The translations under genes and the position numbers were made by a program. A DNA stretch of 64,000 nucleotides from assembly GCA_963402885.1 (NCBI GenBank), contig OY727103.1, positions 4,998,501 through 5,062,500 of the forward strand. The letters are read 5' to 3'. Positions 22,407-33,411 of the stretch are shown here, in pieces. This stretch comes from Antedon bifida. Lineage: Eukaryota > Echinodermata > Crinoidea > Comatulida > Antedonidae. Each line of letters begins with the position of its first letter. The first letter of the stretch is position 1. The notes under the pieces were generated by a model that saw nothing but the letters and a program-made list of their open reading frames with translations, had not been told where the DNA came from and made no database searches.

Positions 22407-23101
22407 TTGACGTTTCTTTTAAGGTAGTGAACTAAGGTGGAAGACCTCAACAAAATAGTTGCTTACTTCGACCTAAATTCGTTTAAATATATCAAAACAC
22501 AGTCATTGTTGTATAAAATTTAACGGCAGGATTGAAAACGGTTCAATAAATACAATGAAATAAGCCTTTAATCAGTATAGTAGTATGTATATATAGTACC
22601 TAAAGATTATGGTCAATTTCAAAATGATGATAACACCTGAGCTTACACGCTTCCACTTATTTTATGTAAAATACCAAATTCTCCAAATTAAAAACAACTA
22701 TGCAAAAACAATCTATATATCCGTCGCAATAGCTTAAAAGCTATCCCCTTTGTATTCGAAAACTGTATACAGTAACGTATTATTATGACATAAACATAAT
22801 TAGAAAATATTTTATTTCACGAGGAAACGATGTACTATGTTTCAACGTAGTATAATTGTCTTTCTTTTATTGATTGTATGATGTAGTATGCATTGTCTCC
22901 TCAGACATTTTAGTCTGTCGTCACGCCTTCGGGGGAAATTACATCTAGAAATATTCTCGAATTGATAGCCTAATAATAAGGGACAGTTTTTCACGACGAG
23001 ACGTCAGAAAAAAATGACAGGCAATAAAACTCTGTACTGTAACTATGGTTGCTATACATAGGAGAAACATTAGCACGAACACGTATACAATAGGCCATGA
23101 G
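22407..23101. other. Intergenic, no gene seen
   Basis: AT-rich DNA between two mobile elements. CACGAGGAAACGATGTACTA near 22819 and CACGCCTTCGGGGGAAATTA near 22922 are the only less AT-rich spots. Nothing recognised. Confidence 0.35.
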
Positions 23102-23245
23102 GTTGGGTTCCCAATATGACACAACTCAAATGACGTATCGTAATTTGACCAATCACGAAAAGATCTACCATCCGAACATCGCCTGTGATTGGTCAACTCA
23201 ATTGCGTTGCGCTTACGTCCTTGTTGTGCTCAACGTATCTATCTC
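23102..23245. mobile_element. Foldback family B, copy with eroded left arm
   Basis: Has GTTGGGTTCCCAATATGACA, AATTTGACCAATCACGAAAA and CGCCTGTGATTGGTCAACTC, then TGCGTTGCGCTTACGTCCTT. The right terminal GTGGGAACCAA is lost. Confidence 0.8.
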
Positions 23246-23276
23246 CAACAAAGCTAACATAACTTCAAAATGTCTC

Positions 23277-23644
23277 GGATCTATTGGACACGGACCTATG
23301 GACTCGGATCTATAGAAAAAATCGGATCTATACATTGACTCGGATCTATAGAAAATATCGGATCTATACATGGACTCGGATCTATAGAAAAAATCGGATC
23401 TATACATGGACTCGGATCTATAGAGAAATCTGATCTATACATGGACTCGGATAAAAAAAAAAATGGGATCAATACATGGACTCGGATCTATAGACAAAAT
23501 CGGGTCTATACATGGACTCAGATATATAGAAAAATGGGATCTATACATGGACTCGGATCTATAGAAAAAAATCTGATCTATACATGGACTCGGATCTATA
23601 GAAAAAATCGGATTTATACATGTACTCAGATCTATAGATGGACC
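23277..23644. repeat. Minisatellite of about 36 bp (CGGATCTATACATGGACTCG)
   Basis: About ten units of ACATGGACTCGGATCTATAG followed by AAAAAATCGGATCTAT, with small indels. The word GGATCTAT occurs roughly every 18 bases. Because the unit is close to a multiple of three, open frames run on both strands (about 23213-23407, 23435-23722 minus; 23441-23647 plus), giving Y-R-S-E-S-M or T-W-T-R-I-Y type periodic peptides that are not supported as genes. Confidence 0.95.
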
Positions 23645-23901
23645 TAACATTATGTGTTGCTTGTTTGTAGCAATTAACTCAATCACCGATAAACATTGTT
23701 CCCTCTGAGCACTTCTCGTCACATGGCATATTTATTTTAAACATAAATATTTATGTTGAGTAATGATGTGGTTATGATATTACGTATCAATATGACACGT
23801 TTATTAGATTCGTTTTATTATGAAGAAGTCATTAACCTATTAGGCCCAACAGACAAACCGACATATAATGCATGTAGACTAGAGAAAGATACATTATTAC
23901 A

Positions 23902-24131
23902 GCTTGGTTGCCACTAAAGCTTGGTTCACACTAAGACGCAACAACACAAGGACGTAAACGCAACGCAAGCGTGTTGACCAATGACAAGCGACAGTTCGAA
24001 TCCTATCGCTTGTGATAGGTCGACTCATTTACGTTGATTTACGTCCTTGTGTTGCGTCTGTAGTGGGAACCAAGCATAAGACGCAACGCAAGGACGCGAT
24101 GGATTATAATTGCGTCCTAGTGGGAACACGG
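23902..24131. mobile_element. Foldback family B, full copy with an extra half
   Basis: Full foldback from AAGCTTGGTTCACACTAAGA to TGTAGTGGGAACCAAGC, with the central GTTGACCAATGACAAGCGAC / ATCGCTTGTGATAGGTCGAC pair. It is followed by a further half (AAGACGCAACGCAAGGACGC ... GCGTCCTAGTGGGAAC), so the right end has been duplicated or a second element inserted. Confidence 0.9.
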
Positions 24132-24150
24132 CTCGAGTTTCAGATGCCTC

Positions 24151-24283
24151 TAAAGCCCTGTCTACACTATCAAACTAGTTTGACAAAAAAAGTGTTATGT
24201 GCCCAAATATGGTAGTGATATGACGTCATCGTGTTCATATATTTTTGTCACATAAAGTTTGATAGTATGTAGACAGCGCTTAA
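24151..24283. mobile_element. MITE family A, full length, upstream of MYND gene 1
   Basis: Left end TAAAGCCCTGTCTACACTAT; right end AGTATGTAGACAGCGCTTAA; about 133 bp. Lies 20 bases from the preceding family B element and about 370 bases upstream of the MYND gene 1 acceptor. Confidence 0.93.
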
Positions 24284-24639
24284 TGCTTCAACTACTGTTC
24301 TATAATACAGCCGTTGAAAATTCGCGCATCATACGCATTTGCGCAGATGCGCAGCATGGAATGAGAACCAGGCCTAATCAATTATTCAAGGCCGCAATTG
24401 CAGGCATTCGAAAAATCCTATTCTGATTATTTATCCTGCCAATACGCCAATAAATAATCTTAATAATAAATCTTAATTTATAGAAAAGAATTAGAGTGAC
24501 AGTAATCGGGGACAACATTGTTTACGAAACATACCTAAACGTAAAATAAGTCTGCTACATTGTTAAGGGTAATAGTCAGCAGTGACACGGTTCTGGAACG
24601 TGAAACTAGTAACTAAGGAAACCATGAAACGTGATGTAA

Positions 24640-24662
24640 CAATTATTTATTTTTTATTTCAG
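24640..24662 (+). promoter_or_regulatory. Splice acceptor before MYND gene 1
   Basis: ATTTATTTTTTATTTCAG ends at 24662, a strong polypyrimidine acceptor. The exon from 24663 would carry 138 bases of 5' UTR before the ATG at 24801, implying at least one upstream non-coding exon, possibly 13423-13799. Confidence 0.55.
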
Positions 24663-24800
24663 GTGCTCGGCGCTGACGAAAGCAAACACTCAATAAACAA
24701 TTTTTCATAGGATGGTCATTCAGCTTTACAATACGAATTCTGTTTAAACGTGTGAGCAGCCTAGGCTGCCAATGGCTATTTACCGCGTGGAAACAGTGCT

Positions 24801-25922
24801 ATGGCCTCAGCTGACACTAACAGTACATGTACGACGCCGATATCAGGCATTCGACCGTCGTTCCTGCACGAGCAAACGTTAGCAGCTCTACTGTCTGGTG
24901 AAGTTGACGCGCATGTGCGTAACTTTGCCCGCCACCTGCGATCAGCAAGTATGGAGGACCAGTGGCAGTTACTGCAATTACTGGACGCCATGGATGAACT
25001 AGCGACGGTTAATATGATTAGATACTGCCAAATTGTTCAACGTTTGTCTGAAAAGGTTCTGCAGTACAGTACGCAGTACCTCGTGAGTCGCGGATCACAG
25101 TTCTCACCAGACGATCTTAAAATTGATAATGTTCTTCGTCTTCTATGGATGTCTAGTCTGTATAAACCTGTTTCGAGGCGTCTCTGTTACATGGATAGCG
25201 AACTATTTCCAGTACTAAACGAAATCTGTCTGAATTGTTTGCATTTGCAAAAAGAAACCGAGCCAGCAGCGTCGACGGACCTAGATTCACCGACAAGCGA
25301 TATCGGTTATAACCGTACGCAGGCGATAATGGTGTCTGCTCTCGCGCTTCTTCACAACGCCTTAGCTTTCACAAATGACCCTCAGCACATCGCTGTATCA
25401 TGCCATTCCGGGCTTGTGAATACCATAACAAAACTGGTGACAACAACAAAGAATATATTTGTAGCCGAGATTTGTTTAAAAATCATTGACTGCATCGCAG
25501 AGAGTGGAAACAGCGTGGCGGTAACGTCTCTAAACGACTGTCGAGTAATGCGAGCCGCAAGCGGTATATGGGCGTATATTGTTGCTATCGACCCGACTTT
25601 GAAGTCGGGTATACACATTGCTGAACTTATTGCGCGAATAGGAGAAAATTTAAGACGAGCCAAAGGATGCTATAAACGTTTTTATCCTATTGGTTTTCCA
25701 GGAACTAAAAGGGACAGGTTGATATATAGAAACCCTACTATTAAAATGGTGCATTGGTGCTCGTGGAATGATTGTGGAAAAGCCGAAGATAGGAATAATC
25801 ACTTAAAAGTTTGCTCGAGGTGCATGCTGTGTCGATATTGCAATGAAGCATGTCAAAGAGCGCACTGGGAGAACGGTCACGATTTAGAATGTTTTATTGT
25901 TAAGAAACCGTCTTTCCATTGA
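24801..25922 (+). CDS. MYND zinc-finger protein with helical N-terminal region, gene 1
   Basis: 373-residue protein whose function I do not recognise beyond its domains. Residues about 318-364 form a C-terminal MYND zinc finger, usually a protein-protein interaction module that binds proline-rich partners. The ligands are C320-x4-C325, C338-x2-C341, C347-x3-C351, H355/H360 and C364, with the typical C-Q-R-A-H-W stretch. All zinc ligands are present. Residues about 25-310 are predicted all-helical, with leucine spacing like armadillo/HEAT repeats. Just before the finger is A-R-I-G-E-N-L-R-R-A-K-G, which is shared with the paralogue at 47965-48996 (G-R-V-G-E-N-L-R-R-A-N-G). Both also share D-Q-W near the N-terminus. 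The start has a good context (GCTATGG: G at -3 and +4). The frame has no intron. It is more GC-rich than its surroundings. No signal peptide or membrane segment is seen; cytosolic or nuclear location is a guess. Confidence 0.93.
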   Translation: MASADTNSTCTTPISGIRPSFLHEQTLAALLSGEVDAHVRNFARHLRSASMEDQWQLLQLLDAMDELATVNMIRYCQIVQRLSEKVLQYSTQYLVSRGSQFSPDDLKIDNVLRLLWMSSLYKPVSRRLCYMDSELFPVLNEICLNCLHLQKETEPAASTDLDSPTSDIGYNRTQAIMVSALALLHNALAFTNDPQHIAVSCHSGLVNTITKLVTTTKNIFVAEICLKIIDCIAESGNSVAVTSLNDCRVMRAASGIWAYIVAIDPTLKSGIHIAELIARIGENLRRAKGCYKRFYPIGFPGTKRDRLIYRNPTIKMVHWCSWNDCGKAEDRNNHLKVCSRCMLCRYCNEACQRAHWENGHDLECFIVKKPSFH

Positions 25923-26357
25923 TGATACATAAGTATTGTTTGCAGTACACCGTGTAAACGCAAGTCTAAGGTCTGCTCAAGTGGATAGCACTTCTACCAT
26001 GCAAACCTTAATAATAATATTGATACATTTCATCTTATTTATTCTGCTGCTTGAGAAATCACTACCCACCAAACATATTCTATGTATTTGACGAGTAAGC
26101 CTTCAGGCTATACCACCTATGTCATTTCCAGTCTGAGAAGAATATTTATTCCTAATTCATATTGATAATTGATGACGTCGGAATTATTTTGGTTGCTTAA
26201 TGTGATGAAATCTTCTTGCATATCATTTTACGATGATAAACAAATGTGACGTTTAAGGCTACGCAACAGGTACATTAGCAAATTTACATTACATTCGAAC
26301 AAATGTTCTTATGTTAATAAATTAAAATATACAAATAAATGAATATTGCTCTCTCTC
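25923..26357 (+). terminator. Probable 3' UTR of MYND gene 1, poly(A) signals at 26316 and 26334
   Basis: Two AATAAA hexamers (26316-26321, 26334-26339) about 400 bases past the stop, with AT-rich sequence around them and a family B half element just beyond. They are the most likely cleavage signals. Confidence 0.5.
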
Positions 26358-26425
26358 ACTAGAGACGCAACACAAGGACGTAACGCAACGTAAGTGAGTT
26401 GACCAATCACAAGTGATGAATTATT
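26358..26425. mobile_element. Foldback family B, left half only
   Basis: CACTAGAGACGCAACACAAG, GACGTAACGCAACGTAAGTG, TTGACCAATCACAAGTGATG and ATTATTCGAACTG are recognisable; the right arm is absent. Confidence 0.75.
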
Positions 26426-26916
26426 CGAACTGAAAGAAAGCCAAAGGAGTAACGTTGTGGAATAACGCTTGTCGAAAAAATTAATTACGCGAAGAATTTT
26501 AAAAGCAGTTTTTCAGTTTTATATACGAACAATATCGATAAAGAGTTATGTTCAGATACAACAATGGAGGATATACAACATATGAGAATGCTACACTATT
26601 ATTACGCCTCAATTAAAAACGAGTTCTGTTGTCAGAGGAAGGTCACCGCAAAAAGAAATCATTGATAATAATTAGTATCAGACTATGAATACGTCGACTT
26701 GTAGAATGGAGTGAAAAAAATGCTTCTAATAATTCTCAATGCATTTTGTTAAAGAGGATTCGTGACCTGGATAATTAATTTAGGTGTAATTAATTTACTC
26801 CTTAGTTAAAACATAGACCTATACATTAACTAATTTATAGGTCCATGGTTAAAACATACACTATCAATATCTGACAAATTTCTAAAAACTGAATGATCAA
26901 AATGTATTTTTTTTTG
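26426..26916. other. Intergenic, no gene seen
   Basis: AT-rich unique sequence between a truncated foldback and the MITE pair. Confidence 0.35.
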
Positions 26917-27044
26917 TAAAGCTCTGTCTACACTACCAAAAATGTGATGTACCCATAGGTGGACATGTCATTATATCACTAACATATTTGGGCACATCGA
27001 ACTTTTTTTGGTCAAACTAGTTTGATAGTGTAGACATAGCTTTA
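26917..27044. mobile_element. MITE family A, first of an abutting pair
   Basis: TAAAGCTCTGTCTACACTAC at the left, ATAGTGTAGACATAGCTTTA at the right, about 128 bp. The right end overlaps the left end of the next element. Confidence 0.93.
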
Positions 27045-27194
27045 AGCTCTGTTTACACTCTCAAACTTTATGTGACAAAAAAAATGTGATGTGCCCATAT
27101 ATACTACACGATGACATCATATCACACCCATATTTGGGTATATCACTACCATATTTGGACACATCACAGCCAGTTTGATGTAGACAGAGCTTTA
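27042..27194. mobile_element. MITE family A, second of an abutting pair
   Basis: TTAAGCTCTGTTTACACTCT to TGATGTAGACAGAGCTTTA. The two elements share the TTAA at 27042-27045, consistent with insertion of one into the target-like end of the other. Confidence 0.93.
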
Positions 27195-28504
27195 GTCATT
27201 ATTTGTATTAATTATAATGATATCCACCATAAGGTGTGTTATGTAAAACTACTCTTCTACTTACTAGTAATCATTTCACCGGCACATCAAATATATTACT
27301 TTACTAAATTTAGCGATTAATTATTTTAAGGTAGATAGGCCTACTTTGCTTCTATAAAAAAAATAAAACAAAATATATTGATGACGATGGAAAATTAGGT
27401 TGAAGATGGCAACAACAAAATCAAAATTAATCGGATGCTGTAAATTTTTTTTTTACAAATTTTCTTCTTGCAGATTGCATGACCGTACCACCAAAACAAT
27501 ACGTTTAAACACTCGTTGAAACAATACACCTTTTGTACGCACACACAAAGCGACAAGTTGACGCGCGCGTTCAAAAGTTGATGAAAAATTGCTTTTGTGC
27601 GCCGCCAGTCAACTTTATCTCTCTTTGTGGTACCGACAATACTGGAATAAGTAAATGTAATGCTTATAAATGTAAGCCCATATATTTTAATTTAAGTCTT
27701 CCAGCAGTTTTTAATTTAAAGAATACAAAATAGGATATTAAATATTCAGTTGAATTTAAAGCGACTAATGAAATTCATATCTCATGAAATTAATCAGATT
27801 CAAATATGGAAATATGGTTGAATTTATGATTAGAAAAATTCTTCAATTAACTGTCTTTTCAATCTATGTTGTTATTTAAAGCTAATATCGTTCTTCTTCT
27901 TCCACGATAAAAACCAATAACTAACCGGAGTTTTGACATAGTTCATACCTCCTATAAATGTATTTATTTAAATCTAGGCCTAGTATTTTAAAGAGATACT
28001 CTTGAAGAGGTTTCAAGTTTATGGAAGGAATTACTTATCAGAGCGTCGCTGATATATGCCTACTATAGTAGGCCTACGTTTTTTAAAACAGCCTAACCAA
28101 TATGGTGAAAGTAGAAGTTTCGGATAAAGCTACTGTTGATATCCACCGAGTCTCGACTATTGGATTGGCATATGCTTTACTTTCAATTTGTAGGCGTATG
28201 CTAAAAAGACCGCGTAGAAATTATTATTAAATTGTTATAATAGGAACGCATACATTATTCAACATCGTACAACAGTCCTAGAAGAATTAATTCACTTTTT
28301 TTTATTGTTGTGATCTTAGGCCTAATAATTAAATTCAAAATGCCTCCCACGCATAAATCTCTCAATCATGCTTGCAATTTCTTAGCCATGAGCTTAGAAA
28401 GATCATCTGGTCTTCTTGAATAATATTGAAATATTATTACTAACCTAACCAGATTAGATTAATAGCAAGACAAGAAAGGTATTACACATTTCAAAAGCCA
28501 TTGT
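27195..28504. other. Intergenic; holds a palindromic ACGCGCGCGT at 27561
   Basis: AT-rich with one decamer ACGCGCGCGT (27561-27570) flanked by GTTG and TCAAAAG. Otherwise nothing recognised. Confidence 0.4.
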
Positions 28505-28651
28505 TTAAAGCTCTGTCTACAAAAATGTGATGTGGCCATATATGGACATGATGATGCCATCCATATAGTTACCATATTTGGGCTTATCGCTACCATATTG
28601 GGCACTTCACACTATTTTGTCACATACACTTTGATGGTGTACAGAGCTTAA
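28505..28651. mobile_element. MITE family A, degenerate
   Basis: TTAAAGCTCTGTCTAC at the left, then a deletion into AAAAATGTGATGTGGCCATA; TTTGATGGTGTACAGAGCTTAA at the right. Confidence 0.85.
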
Positions 28652-29333
28652 GATTACCCATGATTCAATACTCAGTATCTTGAATATACTGCATTCACGT
28701 GACTTATGTACTTATATAATGTGTTATTATAAAATACACTGTTCTATATAGCCAATTGTTTATGGAATAATGGAACGGAAGAAATCATGAATAAAACTAA
28801 GTTACAATGTGAGTGCTCTTTATAACTATTCAGCATCAAGCTGAGATATGCAGGTGTATTAACAAATTTAATATAAAAAACATAAAGACAAAATAGCAAA
28901 ATAAGACAATACAAAGTTCGAAAGGGGCCTGTTTATTTGACGTATAACAAAAGCCTTCTGGCTATGCAAATGAAGATAACATATTCTGTCGAAGAAGAAT
29001 AGAACAGTAATTTATTTTAAAAATATAGTTAAAAGTGTGTGTGCATATAATATCATTTATTTATTTCTTTATTTATTTACTATATAATGTCATTATTTTA
29101 TATAGAGTGTGTTTTAAATTCTTTAGGCCTAATTTTTAAAAAACAAATGATTAAAGAACTATGTCTTTCGTATGTACTCATTATCATTAATTATTTATTT
29201 CTAATATACGTTATTTTTGATAACGTCTTTAACGGGCTTGCAATGTTATATGACATTTAATTACGTTTTTTATGTACGTCTTTCTTTTTTATATAATATA
29301 TGGAGTAAATGTCACAATAGAGACAATATTAAA
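28652..29333. other. Intergenic, no gene seen
   Basis: Very AT-rich (TTTATTTATTTCTTTATTTA near 29056). Nothing recognised. Confidence 0.35.
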
Positions 29334-29478
29334 GATTGGTTCCAAATAGATCGCAACGCAAGGACGTAAGCGCAGCGCAACGCACAAGCGAGTTGACCAA
29401 TCACAAGCGATAGTTTGAATAATGCATCGCTTGTGATTGGTCAAATTACTTGTGTTGCTTACTAGTTAGAACCAAGCT
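29334..29478. mobile_element. Foldback family B, full length
   Basis: GATTGGTTCCAAATAGATCG, CAACGCAAGGACGTAAGCGC, GAGTTGACCAATCACAAGCG, GCATCGCTTGTGATTGGTCA and CTAGTTAGAACCAAGCT are present in the expected order. Confidence 0.92.
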
Positions 29479-29503
29479 ATCTACTTGGTGAGTTAAAAGC
29501 ATT

Positions 29504-29641
29504 AGGCTTGGTTCCCACTAGGATACAAGGCAACGAAAAAAAACCGCCACAAGTAGTTTGTCTAATCACAAGCGACGGATCATCCGAACTCTCGTTTTAT
29601 GATTGGTCAAATTAATTTCATTGCGTCGTAATGGAACCAAG
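29504..29641. mobile_element. Foldback family B, diverged full copy
   Basis: AGGCTTGGTTCCCACTAGGA at the left and GTCGTAATGGAACCAAG at the right, centre TCTAATCACAAGCGACGGAT / TTTTATGATTGGTCAAATTA. Only 25 bases from the preceding copy. Confidence 0.88.
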
Positions 29642-29879
29642 TACTGAGTAATACATTTTAACTAAACCGTGTAATCTGAGACTATGTTTTAATTTGCAGA
29701 TTATATGTAAATTATTTTCATGTAAGGTTTGAGTTTGTAATATTATTAAGTACAACATGGTTAGCGTGCAACGGTGATGATGAAACCGGCTTTGATTAAA
29801 AAAATCTGGAACAAATGCTAAGTTTATTTTTTTAAGATTATTTTTCCTTAACGTGTTTTAAATAATAGAGAGTGGATTT

Positions 29880-30310
29880 GGACACAATATACCGTTGGCC
29901 TACCAATTTGTTATTCTGGGGAAAACGGATTATTTTTTACAAATTTGAATTTCTTTTATTGTGGATAGTTGCTCTATTTTTAGACACAACATACCAGTCG
30001 TTTTCTTTTGACAAATTGTCCACATTTTGGACGAATATCAGAATTTCTCTATATTGGTATAATAATAATCGACAGTTTCTCTATTTGGATCTCTCCTGTC
30101 GCTATTCTGAAAAAAAAATCCACATTTTGGAGAAATCGGAATTTATAATGGAAAGTTTCACATAATTTGGACGCAGTCGCTATTGGATAACATTTCCACA
30201 AATCTGAATTTCTGTTATTGGACAATGTCTCTACTTTGGACTCGATATAGATATGTCGTTATTCTGTACAAACAATTTTCACATTTTGAACAAAACTTGT
30301 CTATAATTTT
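29880..30310. repeat. Degenerate minisatellite (ACATTTTGGAC / GAATTTCT words)
   Basis: Words such as TCCACATTTTGGACGAAT, CAGAATTTCTCTATATTGG, CCACATTTTGGAGAAATCGG and TCTGAATTTCTGTTATTGGA recur at irregular spacing. A 97-codon frame through it (29872-30165) begins at TTG and is not supported. Confidence 0.6.
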
Positions 30311-31302
30311 TACATTCTCACCACACCCACCGGGATAACGCAGGAACATCAATCATTCATATTCTAATAAATCTCAGAGGGCGCTATGACTATGACGTAA
30401 GCATTGTTCAAAATGCCAGAAACCGGTGAGTTTCTGGCCTAAACAGAAACGTCAATGGGTTTGATACTGCTGTACATTATTATAGTACAGTAATACCATA
30501 CATAGCTTGTATTAATAATAAAATCAACGAATTTGGCGAGAGAAAAACAAACAAAACCACACAACGAAAGCGCCCTCTATAGATGTGAACAAACAAACTT
30601 CCTCTGGGGACGAATATTATGGTACAGTATTTCGATTCTCACTTCGAATCCATTTAATATTTTTTCTATATATTCATTACTAAATTAAAATATATATAAA
30701 AGTGGAAATCCTATTCTAAAAACAATATTAAATTGTGTTTACACATGTCAACAAGAATTACTCGCTAAATATCAACTTAGTCGATTTGAAACCAAATTAA
30801 GTTATCTTTGTAGATTCACTTCACAAGTTAATCCGTTAGCTATCTCAAACAATCCTGGAAAGAGCAAACAATTATTACCAAAGGAGTGTGGCTTCACCGT
30901 TGTTGCAATAATATATTGCGCAAACAGAAAAACAACGACACATTATGCAAATTATTTTCTGAATAAAATCAAGTTTCTATTCACTGGAGGTAACCTGCGG
31001 AGAGAAACGTAAACAAAATGGAAGGCGTTACGTATGAAAGTGACAATCCGTGACGTTGATGTGGTTATATTCCTCATTTAATGACAAACTCGTATCCCAT
31101 GTGATTGTTAAGGTGTTAAATCAAACAACAGATCTCCACTTAGTTTATTAGATAATTTAAGTTATTTAGGTCGATTTTCAACTGATTTGATTTAGTAACG
31201 TGATATAGATTGTGTCTCATATATTTGCTAATAATACCCCACAACCCAACCCCCATTCTTTCTATTTGTCACTTAGATTTTCAACTACTGTATATACACT
31301 AT
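30311..31302. other. Intergenic with recurrent AGAGGGCGCTA words
   Basis: AGAGGGCGCTA at 30376-30386 and its reverse complement near 30571. No gene seen. Confidence 0.4.
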
Positions 31303-31454
31303 TAAAGCTTGGTTTCCACTATAGAGACGCTTACGCAAGCGAGTTGCCCAATGACCAGTGACGGTTCGAATAATCCATCGCTTGTGATTGGTCAAATCAT
31401 TTACGTTGCGTTATGGCACGTCTTTGTGTTTCGTCTCTAGTACAGTGGGAACCA
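31303..31454. mobile_element. Foldback family B, nearly full copy
   Basis: TTAAAGCTTGGTTTCCACTA ... CAGTGGGAACCATAAAT, with CGAGTTGCCCAATGACCAGT and CCATCGCTTGTGATTGGTCA in the centre. Confidence 0.9.
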
Positions 31455-32645
31455 TAAATCTATGGTTGAAATTAGCTGCGTACTATAACACACTTAAGCA
31501 GATTCTTGATATTGATTGGAGGACTGCGGGTCATGTGATAATACAAATATAATAGTAGGCCTAAACTCGTACGTAAGAGTGTAATATTCCTGTTTAGCTT
31601 TTTTTGTAGGCCTACGAAAAAAAGAATGTTCTCGCGTACGAAAGTATCAGGGCGCGGCTGTCATCCAACTCATAAACATTCATTATTTGTATACTACGAT
31701 TCCAATACTGCTGACAGAGACAAAAATAACACAAGGCCTACAGTAATTCATGACGTCACCGAGTGGAGTGCCCTGGGAAAACTACCGTTATTTACATACG
31801 TAACAATCCAGGTAAAATAGAGGGCGATATCACAACATATTTTTAAGGGATCAATACAGTTTGTAATCATCCGTTGTGGTAATACTTGAGGGCGTTAAAT
31901 AATAATTTCGGAAGCAAGGCATCCAATGTCCATAGAAGATGTACTGAGAACAAGTACTAGCGCCCTCTAACGTGAGTTCAACGAGTTCAGTATTGCAGAT
32001 CAGTATTTTTTCTGTAAGTACAACTTCAGAACGATATGGCAATTTAATGGATTAGAAGTATACTCATGGCGCGACAACACTCTATTACTGAACGGCTGTG
32101 AATAACGCTATGTGTATGAGGATTCACAACTAAAAGCGTAAGTTGTACATTATTTTATATTAAATAGTGCAATAGTGGATCGGTGGGCCATGGGATGAGC
32201 TTCTGAAGCTACGACGATGAGATGCGCGTAGCAATATTGATGACAAGTGTAGGAATGTTGAACCTACTTTTGACTGCCGAAAATTTGTATAATCTCAAGT
32301 CATATTTAATTTATATCATTTTCATAATAATATTAGGCCTATATACTTTTTTAGTTATGCGCTGCACGTTCCCCACGCAAGCTAGGATTTCCTCTTCGTT
32401 TATCATACAGACGTATTATTTATGGAAATATAATAACGCGACGATATTTCAACAATTGATGTGGATGTCATAACATTTATTTTATGCATGACGAAGGTTC
32501 GAGGTTAACAGCAAAAACGATCGCTTGGTTAAATTGATGTAATAGAATAAATATGAATTCAGTATGTCATGAAGAGACGTCATGAAAAAAAGGAAACGCG
32601 CGCGTTGAAAACCTGATATCAATAATAGATACTTTTGTACACCGC
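31455..32645. other. Intergenic; weak exon-like segment 31610-31811
   Basis: 31610-31811 has a pyrimidine-rich acceptor (TTTTTTTGTAG, ending 31609) and a CAG-GTAAAA donor at about 31812, with an open frame (from 31626, MFSRTKVSGRG...) that matches nothing I recognise. Part of it (27 bases from about 31664) also occurs near 4155, which argues for a dispersed repeat. ACGCGCGCGT lies at 32596-32605. AGAGGGCGATA is at 31819 and AGAGGGCGCTA (reverse) near 31958. Confidence 0.3.
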
Positions 32646-32649
32646 GTCG

Positions 32650-32800
32650 ATACTGACCGCGTGCTTTCACTTGAGGATACGCGCACTTTTAGATGATGGT
32701 ACGCGCGCTTTTAGATGATAATACGCGCACTTTCAGGATGATACGCGCACATTCAGATGATGGTACACGTGCATTAAGATGATAATACGCGCGCGCAAAA
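32650..32800. repeat. Tandem repeat of about 27 bp with TACGCGCAC core
   Basis: About six copies of GATGATACGCGCACTTTTAG with small changes (TACGCGCGCTTTTAGATGA, TACACGTGCATTAAGATGA). Ends in ATACGCGCGCGCAAAAC near 32786-32802. Confidence 0.85.
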
Positions 32801-33411
32801 CATTACGGTTTTGTTGACGAGTCGGACTATAATAAATTATGATTTTACATGCCGCATTTTCTATATTCTGTATTAAATAACGTTGTGTATTAAATTTAGT
32901 TTTGCATTTTCTTGACGTTTGTGATATAAATTAGGAAAATTCAGAGTGATGAAGGTGATAATGGAATAATGATAATAAACGGAAATTGTTATCAACAAAT
33001 GCACGCTCACTATACACACCTTGCAAATTACAGTACTCATGCTAAACTATATGTTTTCATCAATTACAAAACAGTATATTTAAATATTTAGTAGATACTT
33101 AAGTATGTAACAGACAGACTCCATGGACATGCTAAGTAAATTCTAAACGATAGATTTTTTTTTCAATTGCATTTGGCGAGATTCGTCTTAACGACTTTAT
33201 AATGCGTGATTTAAAAACACGAGTGTAATGCTGTATGTGGTGATGTATGACTGTGAATAAAATGCTGACTACAAATCGTAGTTTAATACATTACATAAGC
33301 ATAACGATTGTAGCCGTATGGAATAAGCCAACATAGTATTACACGTCTGAAATGAGATGAAATGCATTGATTTTCATGCATTTAATACATTTCGTAAACC
33401 ATATTTATTAT
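32801..33411. other. Intergenic, no gene seen
   Basis: AT-rich unique sequence. Nothing recognised. Confidence 0.35.

Noticed and set aside
23213..23722. Y-R-S-E-S-M periodic frames on both strands
   Set aside because: Produced by a 36-bp minisatellite with unit length divisible by three.
29872..30165. 97-codon frame starting at TTG
   Set aside because: No ATG at that start, lies in a degenerate repeat, composition dominated by F, L, I and W.
31626..31820. Exon-like frame with acceptor and donor signals
   Set aside because: Contains a 27-base stretch repeated elsewhere and has no family resemblance; kept only as a note in the intergenic entry.
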